In this document: positions 56,501 through 64,000 of the stretch, piece by piece
Numbering within the stretch: the first letter of the stretch is position 1
Layout: every line of letters starts with the position of its first letter
Origin: Romanomermis culicivorax
Taxonomy: Eukaryota > Nematoda > Enoplea > Mermithida > Mermithidae
Assembly (NCBI GenBank): GCA_963922205.1
Contig: CAWUHX010000231.1
Coordinates: 248,001-312,000 of the forward strand
Direction of reading: 5' to 3'
Length of the DNA: 64,000 bases
Notes under the pieces: generated by a model
Seen by the model: only the letters and a program-made list of their open reading frames with translations
Databases searched by the model: none
What the model was told of the DNA's origin: nothing
Made by a program: the position numbers and the translations under genes

Positions 56501-57791
56501 AGGACAGTATGTCTGTGTTGATCAATGTGACGTCATTAAGATGCCTTCAAAATTGACGTCATCATGACCATAGCCTATGCTGATGAATGTGATGTCATTA
56601 CCCGGCATTTTAAGTGAGGTTTATCAATGACCTCACATCCTTCAGACCAAAAGATGTGACGTAAACAAGGCAAATTCTAAAGTGATGTCATCATGACGTA
56701 TGTTGGTCAGTGTGACGTAATTTAGATGCATTTTCAAAAATGACGTCATCTTGAGGTATGTTCATCAGTGAGACCTCATTAGGATGAATTCAAAAGTGAA
56801 TTCATTAAGATGAATTCAAAAGTGACGTCATCATGACATGTGATAATTGTGTAAACGTCACATCATGTGTAAACGTCACATCACATAAATATAGGATGTA
56901 ACATCATCAAAATGTATATGGATCACTGACGTCAGATCATCCAAATCAGGGCATGTGACGTCAGGAAAGCACCCTCGAAAGTGATGTCATCATGATATTT
57001 ATTGATTGAAAATGTCACATCATCCCTTTGTAGCTCTAAAAACACAGAATGTGACGTCAGCAAGATTGTGACGTCATGATGGCGTAAGTTGATTGAACAT
57101 ATGTCACATCATAATATTCACACAATGTAATTTCAGCATTGACGTCATCATGACCATATTGATTGTGAATGTAACATCATATCGTTCTTGCTTCAAAATC
57201 CCAGAATCTGACGTCAGCAAAATTGTGACGTCATGATGACGTATGTTGATTGCACTGATGTCACAACATGATTTCCTCACGATGTAATTTTAGAAATGAC
57301 GTCATGATGACATATTTTAATTGTTGACGTCACATCATGCTCTTCTCGCTGTGAAATGACGTCAGCACGATGCATGCTGTCCAGCAAACTTTTGTTTAAA
57401 GTAAAATAATCCATGAAAGCGTAAGGCGTAGGTTTCTTCTTCCTAAAAATTTTGGTCGTCCTCCCATGCTCCGGTGGCTCTTCAGGGTCATCTGTCATTG
57501 GATAAGGCGTCGAAAGAACAACGAATTCTTGTGCGGATTCCAAATCTATATTTGATCTAGCAGCACCAGTCTGGATGTTTAGTAGGAAAATCAACTAAAA
57601 AAATGAAAATGTTTTCTGTTGAAAAAAGCAAACAAACAAAAAAACAGTAGGAAAACAAAAAGAAACACAAAAAACAAAAAAACAAAAACAGAAAACTAAA
57701 CAGAAAAAACAGAAAACAGAAAATACAAAACAAAAATTGCACCAAAAATATAAACACTTACCAGTAGGTTAATCCACGATAAGAGAAGCAT
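53554..57791 (-). CDS. astacin-like protein with ShKT domain, copy 1; catalytic Glu missing
   Basis: Seven minus-strand exons by splice sites and phase: 57762-57791, about 57334-57594, 56043-56157, 55836-55920, 55488-55694, 54782-55029, 53554-53696, about 362 codons. Exons 1-2 give a signal peptide (MLLLSWINLL, LIFLLNIQTGAARS) and propeptide. Exon 3 opens the protease domain (NGPMIRYTTSLN). Exon 5 has HLLIHVLGFDHENVRPD, against the family signature HExxHxxGFxHE: three zinc histidines kept, catalytic Glu replaced by Leu. Exon 6 begins with the Met-turn SIMH, lacking the usual Tyr, and ends the domain (NLNRHYHC). The last two exons encode a six-cysteine ShKT domain ending CPKTCGTC. A secreted pseudoprotease is likely. 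The exon 2 donor lies in a repeat and is the least certain. Confidence 0.82.
53790..54530. repeat. TATGTTATATGT-type low-complexity repeat in the last intron of copy 1
   Basis: Diverged repeats of (TATGTTATA), (TATGTATAG) and (GTTACATGTTATATAT) fill most of the intron between the last two exons of the first astacin-like gene. Open stretches here read as Tyr/Leu/Cys low complexity and are not genes. Confidence 0.75.
56200..57364. repeat. TGACGTCA (CRE-type octamer) array in intron 2 of copy 1
   Basis: I count 21 perfect TGACGTCA palindromes plus many one-base variants (TGATGTCA, TGACATCA, TGACGTAA) in 1165 bp, commonly within GTGACGTCATCATGA and CTGACGTCACATCATGC. Spacing is irregular (20-80 bp). 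The octamer is the consensus site for CREB/ATF bZIP factors. The array begins in the intron after exon 3 and reaches into the end of predicted exon 2. Confidence 0.85.
57595..57761 (-). other. intron 1 of copy 1, A/C-rich low complexity
   Basis: A 167-bp intron with donor GTAAGTG and acceptor TTTTTTTAG on the minus strand. The plus strand is AAACAGAAAACA-type low complexity. Confidence 0.75.
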
Positions 57792-60034
57792 ATTCTAAAT
57801 CATTTGCCATTGACAGAACGTTTCAAGAGATAACTTCCATAAAAGTATGCAAATTAGGCTTAAGTGGACTAAAATAAAAAATCTACATATTCTAAAATAG
57901 AGCACAGTTTTTTGTGTGATGATTCTGTCAATTTATTTGCATCCCATTTTTTATGTCACTTTTGGTAGTGCTTCGCATGTTTATACTGATCTGGATTACT
58001 TGATAGTTACTTAGTAGTTACCTAGTAGTTACTTGGTACTAACTTGCTAGTTACTTTTTAGTTACTTTTTAGTTTTTTAGCTATTTTGTAGTAACTTGAT
58101 AGTTACTCGATAGTTACTTGGTAGTTACTTGACAGTTACTTGATAGTTACTTGATAGTTACTTGATAGCTACTGCAGATAGATTCAATAATTGAATAGAG
58201 TGGGGTGCTCCTTTCTTGCTGTGCTCAGACTCCACAGTAAACTCAACTTTTAAGGTTTTGAGACTTGAATTTAACTAACTTCATGACTCAGAGTGGATGA
58301 AACTTCAACTGAACATGAAGTTAACTCAACTCCAAGTTGACGTAACTTCAAGTTGACTCAATTCCAAGTAAACTCAACTTCAACTTAACTCAACCCTATG
58401 TTGAATCATTTTCAAGTAACTCAACTTTAAGATAACTAAACTTTAAATTAGCTCAACTCTAAGTTAACCCATTTTTGAATAACCTTTACTTTAAGTTAAC
58501 TCATTTTCGAGGTGACTCAAACCAAACTCAACTCTAAGGCTTTAAGTTAATTATACAACAAGACTAAGAGCTAACTGATTTTTACAACTGAGCTAACTTA
58601 TGTTCAACAATTTAAATTAACTTTAAGTTAACTTAACTTTAAGACTTTGAGTTTATCACACTTAAAGATTCGGGGTTAACTTAACTTTAAGGCTCAGAGT
58701 AAATTCAACTTTATAACATTTTAAGACAAGAGTTAACTCAACTTTAACACTCGTAGTTAACTCAATTTTATCACTTAGAGCTAGCTGAACTTTAAGGCTT
58801 AGAGCCAACTCAACTATGACTCGACTTTGAGCCCCAGAGTTGACTCAACTGCAACTCAATTTTCATTGAACTCAATTTTAAGACTCATCGCTAACTTAAC
58901 TTTCAAGTTAATTCAAAATCAAGAGTTTAAGTTACCTCAGCTTTTGTACTCATAGTTAACTCAATTTTCAGACTTCGAGATGATTACATATCAACATTCA
59001 GAGTTAACTCAAATATAAGAGTCAGGGTTGACTAAACTTCAAGAGTTAGAGTTAACTCAACTTCAAGAGTTAGAGTTAACTCAACTGTAATTCAACTTTA
59101 ACACCCACCAGTTTACTCAACTGTAATTTAACTTTAAAGCCCACGGTTAACTCAACTTAACTCAATTTCCAATAAACTAAATTTTAAGACTTGTAGTCAA
59201 CTCAACTTTCAAGTTAATTACACTTCAAGACTTTAAGTTAACTAAACTTGAAGAATTTAAGTTAATCATAGTTTATGTCTCACAGTTGACTATACTTTCA
59301 GACTCAGACTTAACAAAACTTTAAGACTGCGAGATAATTACTTTTTGAGGCTATGGTTAACTCAACATTAACACTCAGAGTTAACTCATTCTTAAGACTC
59401 AGGTTTAAATCATTTTTAAGTTAGCTCAACTTCAAGCTAAACCAACTGAAGTTCAAATTAAGGTAACTCAACTTCAGCTTGTGTTAACTCACCTTCAAAG
59501 TAAGTAAACTTAACATCAGGTTATTTAATCTCAACTTCAACTCAAGCTAACTTTACTCCTCAGATTTGCAGTTAGCTAATCTTTCAGCCAGACTGAGCGA
59601 TTAACTCCAACTTTATGACTATAAGACTCAGATAAAACTCAACTTTAAGTTAACTGTACCTCGGGTTAAGTTAACTTTACTTCAGGTCAAGTCAACTCTA
59701 CTTCAGGTTAAGTTAACTCATTCATAAAATTCAGAGTTGATGGAACTTCAAGACCCAGAGAGAAACCTGGACTCAGAGTTAACCTCAAACTTTTGACTGA
59801 ACTTCAACTATAAGATTTTAAGATTCAAAGTTAACCTCGACTCTAACAATTTCCTTAACCAATAGTTAACTATTTCTCTTCTGTGGACTTGTGACTTTTT
59901 TAAGACTCTTCTAAACCAAGGGTTAACTTCTGAAACCCTCGCTTATTTCAAATATAAGATTTACTCAAAAAACATACGTGCTACAGTAATCATTGTGATC
60001 TTGCGGACCTCAAACTATCACAGTCTCATGGATG
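57792..60034. repeat. intergenic satellites between the two astacin-like genes
   Basis: The stretch 57990-58175 is a GATAGTTACTT-type repeat with an 11-bp unit. About 58220-59900 is a long, diverged repeat built from AGTTAACTCAACTTTAAGACTC phrases (mostly 12-22 bp spacing). No coding frame. The rest is AT-rich flank holding the promoter of copy 1 (upstream of 57791) and the 3' flank of copy 2. Confidence 0.75.
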
Positions 60035-63000
60035 TCATCCTTCAGCTGCAGCTGCCTGTTTAGCCAATTGTCGCAGTTGAACATCATGCTTATAGAAACG
60101 TACGCAAGCACCGCACGTTTTGGGGCATCGTCGTTCAGCAAAATTTCTATCCATGCACCGAGCTTGGGCAGCAATGTTCACTATGTGACCATCATCGAAT
60201 GTAGATGCTCCGAGACCTAATCGCAGAAGAAATTTAAAAAAAAAATATGAAGTGAATAAAAAATAAAATTAAATTAAATTAAATAAAATTGAATAAAAAA
60301 TTAAATTAAATAAAATAAAATTGAATAAAAAATTAAAACAAATAATTGAATAAAAAATAAAATAAAAAATAAAATAAAAAATTGAATAGAAAAAATTGAA
60401 TAGAAAAAATTAAAAATTAAGGAATTAAATAAAAAAATTAAATAAAAATATTAAATAAAAAAATTAAAAATTAAAACATCACATAGAAAAATTAAAAAAT
60501 AAAATAAAATGAAAACAAATTGAACTACAAGTCAAAATGTGTCTATGTCGAGTTGCAGCGAGTCTTTCTAAAACAGTTCTAAACTACAGTAATTTTTGCA
60601 TGAGTGTATGCAAGATCATGCTTACAAACTGCACATTCAGTCTTACTGTAGTTGAAGGGCATGCACAACTCAACAGTCACTGCACAGCATACATCAAAGT
60701 TGTGGCAAGTCTATTTCATGGATCCATAAAGAAATCAAAGCTATAGTAATCTTTGCATGAGTGCTTGTCCTGCATGTTCTGTTGTACTGTTGTAGAAGTG
60801 CATGCAGAACTCAACAGTTTCAGCACAGCATAGCCCAAAGTTGCAGCAAGTCTGTTACAAGCATCTGTAAAAAGTGAAAAGCAACAGTAATTTTTGCATA
60901 ACTGCCTGCAAGTTTATGACTACAACGTGCATCTTCTGTCTTACTGTAGTTCAAGGGCATGCGCACGTGAACTGTTGCTGCACACTGTAGTTCAAAGGTG
61001 TGGATAGTCAATTTCATGGATATGTTAAAAGTACAAAACTACAGTAATCCTTGCATAGGTGAACAGAAGTTCACACATACAATCGGCTCACTGAATTAGA
61101 ACTCCTTTAAGTTTACTGTAAATCTCACCAAATTTTGTACAATTTTCTCGTCCGAAATAATCTCTACACAATGAACTATATTCGCCGCATTGATAATGTC
61201 GATTGATATTGTTGATGTCGAATTGATGCAATGTGTTTGAAAACCAGTCCTTGAATGAGGGTCCATGCTCATGAATGAGGTAAGGGTTGGTTGGTTCAGC
61301 ATGGCTTTGCAGTCGACTTGGAATGTGCTTGTGAGCGATGATGGGGTATGTGGGTATAATGTGCATTATACTGCATAAAAAGACACTTATGTCAGTAAGA
61401 GGTGATTTACAGGATTATAAGTCTGCAATTTAGCAACTGTGACTCTGGAAGTCTGACTCTGGAGCTCTGACTCTGGAAAACTGACTCTGGAACTTTGACT
61501 CTGGAACTCTGACTCTGGAACTCTGGGAATCTAGAAACCCCCAACTCTGCACCTCTGCAACTCTGGATCTCTGGAACTCTACAACTCTACAACTCTGCAA
61601 CTCTGCAACTCTGCAACTCTGCAACTCTGCAACTCTGCAACTCTGCAACTCTGCAACTCTGCAACTCTACAACACTGCAACTCTGGAATTCGGCAACTCT
61701 GCAACTGGGCAACTCTGGAACTCTGCAACTCTGCAACTTGGCAACTCTGCGACTCTGCACCTCTGCGACTTTGCAACTCTGCAACTCTGGAAATCTGCAA
61801 CTCTGGAACTCTGGAACTCCGGAAATCTGCAACTCGGGAACTCTGCAACTCTGCAACTCTGCAACTCTGAAACCCTGGAACTCTGGAACTGTGGATCTCT
61901 GGAAATGCGGAACCCTGAAACTTGGAACTCTGCAACTCTGGATTTCCAGAACTCTGGAACTGTACAAATCAGCAACTCTGCAACTCTGTAACTCTGAAAC
62001 TCCTGTAGTCTGGAACTCTGACTATGGAAAGAAGTTCTCAAAACGAGCAAATGTCAAACTTTGGAGTAATAACATTTGGCTGACAAACTCTATGCGTTTA
62101 AAGGATTGGAGCTTTTTTGAAGGACAATGTGGAAGTTGAAATGCTTGCCGAAATTGGACCTGAATGATATCTGTATGAAACTTTGCTTGTGATACATATT
62201 TTAGAGTATGATCACATTATATGATATGCAGGTACATTTCATGTACTAGAAACTTCTACAGTATTTTATAATATTTTTTTTAAATTCTGCAATGTTCAAA
62301 TACATTCTGTGATTTTCTGTGATGGTATATAAGCTTTGTTAATTTACATAGTCATTCTATAATTTATTGTGCTAATCAGTACATTACTATTGTATGTTGT
62401 GTTAGTTAGCCTTATTGAACTTAGCTATTCCCAAGCTAGTATTCCAGTTGAATATTTACAAATTTTTATTTTTTTGTTCTATTCTTACCCTAATCATTTA
62501 CAATCAGCTAATCTATTTTCAACTTAGTCAAGTCATTGTTCGAGACACGTCAGCTCGGAAATGTAGAAAATGTATTCGTAAGTCTTTAAAAAATTTTTGT
62601 TCTATTCTCAGCCTAATCACTCCAAACCAGTTTATCATGCTAATGGAAAACATACTGATCACTAGTTTCATATCAACAAATTTTGCCTAAAATGTCCAAC
62701 CTGAGTTTAAACAGTTCTAGTTCTATGCCCCCCCCCCCCCCCAGTAAAAAGTTTGTCACTTCACCTCTGCCAATTATAAGGCATATAATTGTAAGTATTA
62801 TGATGAAGTTTAATATCCAATTCATTTGCAATAAATTGATCTGGCACCAATTTTGGTATGATAAAAAAATCGCGATCTTTGCGCGTATGTTCGTGATCAA
62901 AACCTAAAACGTGAATTAATAAATGTAGGATGGAAATTTCGTCTTTACAAAATCGATCGTTCAAAATCATTCTAAAAAAAATCAAAATTTGCATAAATTT

Positions 63001-63110
63001 CAAGGAAAAAACTACAGTATACTTGTTGAGCCCGCTTCTATTGTAACCAACAGTAACGATGCAGCGATATTCTTTAGTGGAATAAATTCGCAAAGGTTCG
63101 ACATTCTGTT
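60035..63110 (-). CDS. astacin-like protein with ShKT domain, copy 2 (partial); catalytic Glu missing
   Basis: Four minus-strand exons are visible: 63023-63110, 62765-62971, 61129-61370, 60035-60216. Splice phases match those of copy 1, and the 207-bp catalytic exon has the same length. The catalytic exon reads ISILHLLIHVLGFDHEHTRK, again Leu for the catalytic Glu with the zinc histidines kept. The next exon starts SIMHIIPTYP (Met-turn) and ends NINRHYQCGEYSSLCRDYFG. The final exon completes the ShKT domain (RCMDRNFAERRCPKTCGACV) and adds AAAAEG. Signal peptide, propeptide and first catalytic exon must lie beyond 64000. The acceptor near 63110 is weak but keeps frame with copy 1. It is a tandem duplicate of copy 1. 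Confidence 0.8.
60237..60535. repeat. AAATTAAATAAAA low-complexity run
   Basis: About 300 bp of A-rich plus-strand sequence (AATAAAATTAAATTAAAT type) at the start of the last intron of copy 2. No gene or structured unit. Confidence 0.85.
60540..61070. repeat. tandem repeat, unit about 150 bp, 3-4 copies, with CTACAGTAATTTTTGCAT
   Basis: Units begin near 60583, 60739, 60880 and 61035 with (CTACAGTAATNNTTGCAT) and share GGGCATGCACAACTCAACAGT and CTTACTGTAGTT phrases. They lie in the last intron of copy 2. ACTGTAGT and ACTACAGT within a unit are inverted, so each unit can fold. Confidence 0.65.
61430..62010. repeat. GCAACTCT 8-bp satellite
   Basis: A long run of GCAACTCT, with GGAACTCT and GAAACTCT variants, occupies the start of the intron between the last catalytic exon and the exon at 62765-62971. 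Because 24 bp is three units, all frames read as 8-residue repeats (LQSCRVAE); these are not genes. Confidence 0.85.
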
Positions 63111-63179
63111 CTTGAGCAGTGTATGGTAGAAAGCTTAAAAGATGAAAATTTTGGGAAAATGGGTCTATCAACATGTCTT

Positions 63180-64000
63180 GAATCTATAGATTATATTTTC
63201 GATTCTTGACGATTCTATAGCTTGTTCTAGATTCTATTACTCTTTCTGGATTCTATAGCTTCCTCTAGATTTCGTACCTTCTATATTCTGCAACTTCTTC
63301 TTGATTCTATAGCTTCTTTTTGATTTTAGATGTTCTAGATTCTGTAGCGTCTTCAAGATTCTATAGCTTTTTTTAGCATCCTCTACGTTCTATAGCTTCT
63401 TCTTGATTCTATAGCATCTTTTTGATTCTAAATCTTCTTGATTCTATCGCTTTTTTAGCTTCTTCTGTATTCTATAGCTTCTTCTAGATTCTATAGCTTT
63501 TCCAAGCTTCATCTAGATTTTATGGCTTCTTCTTGATTTTATAGCTTCTTTTTGATTCTATAATGTTCTAGATTGTGCAGCTTCTTCTAGATTCTAGAGC
63601 CTTTTTAGCTTTATCTAGATTCAATAGTTTCTTCTAGATTCTTTAGCTTTTTTTGATTCTACATCTTCTAGGTTCTGTAGCTTCTTTATGATTCTATAGC
63701 TTCTCCTTGATTCTACAGTTTCTTCTTGATTCGACAGCTTCTTTTTGATTCTACATCTTCTAGATTCTGTAGCTTCTTCTAGATTCTACAGCTTCTTCTT
63801 GATTCTATAGCTTTTTCTAGCTTCTTCTAGATTCTAGAGCTTCTCCTAGAATCTAGAGCTTTTTTAGCTTCATCCAGATTCTGAGTCTAAATCTTCTGGA
63901 TTCTGTAGCTTTTTCTAGATTCTGTAGTTTCTGCTAGATTCTACAGCTTTTTCTTGATTCTATAGCTTTTTCTAGCTTCTTCTACATTCTATAGCTCTTT
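63180..64000. repeat. TTCTAGATTCTATAGC satellite
   Basis: Diverged units of about 19-20 bp (TTCTAGATTCTATAGCTTC, TTGATTCTATAGCTTCTTT) run to the window edge. They lie upstream of the visible exons of copy 2, so probably inside its next intron. No coding frame. Confidence 0.8.

Noticed and set aside
56200-57364. CRISPR-like regular repeat array
   Set aside because: Repeats are 8-mers with irregular spacing and no conserved direct-repeat/spacer structure, and the DNA is eukaryotic with introns.
57557-57757. Phe-rich minus-strand frame
   Set aside because: It is the read-through of A-rich intron 1 of the first astacin-like gene, bounded by a good donor and acceptor.
61430-61967. Long minus-strand frames reading LQSCRVAE over and over
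   Set aside because: They are forced by the 8-bp GCAACTCT satellite, and several frames give the same repeat. No start or splice context, so not a gene.

Overview
The window looks like repeat-rich nuclear DNA from an invertebrate animal. A nematode is the best guess: it has an astacin/ShKT gene pair, a Polinton with worm-type capsid remnants, many CTACAGTA-like repeats, and AT-rich introns filled with satellites. No species can be named from sequence alone. About 50 kb is nested mobile-element fossils. Host coding sequence is confined to the last 11 kb.

Bases 1-1723 hold the gag end and one 890-bp LTR of a minus-strand LTR retrotransposon (family X). Bases 1724-7133 and 21791 to about 22.3k are two pieces of one Polinton-like element with an integrase, a capsid remnant, a pX-like peptide and a family of small Cys-rich proteins. 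It was split by a 14.7-kb minus-strand Ty3/gypsy retrotransposon (element A, 7134-21790) flanked by a TGCC target duplication. At 22.8-27.7k lies a minus-strand mosaic (Y) with gag, an envelope-like gene and protease pieces but no visible reverse transcriptase. A tandem pair of 186-bp units, each with a tRNA-like cloverleaf, sits inside it. The stretch 27.7-31.6k is non-coding and includes a 65-bp-period hairpin array. A 1.4-kb LTR-like repeat (Z1), a solo LTR of family X and a second Z copy (Z2) follow. Z2 is split by a nearly whole 13.9-kb Ty3/gypsy element (element B, 34642-48580).

The most unusual finding is shared by elements A and B. Downstream of gag-pol each carries a third gene of about 4 kb. 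It begins with a DEDDy 3'-5' exonuclease domain of the RNase D/WRN/MUT-7 type with all acidic motifs recognisable, and ends in an RGG-rich tail. A and B are clearly diverged lineages, so the gene has been kept over time in this retrotransposon group.

The host region (53.5-64 kb, minus strand) carries two tandem astacin-type metalloprotease genes with C-terminal ShKT domains. Splice sites of the first give a seven-exon model of about 362 codons; the second has four exons in the window and continues past its right edge. Both have HLLIHVLGFDHE where the family has HExxHxxGFxHE, so the catalytic glutamate is a leucine in each: a duplicated pseudoprotease lineage. Introns and spacers are packed with different simple repeats, including a 1.2-kb array with 21 perfect TGACGTCA (CRE) octamers.
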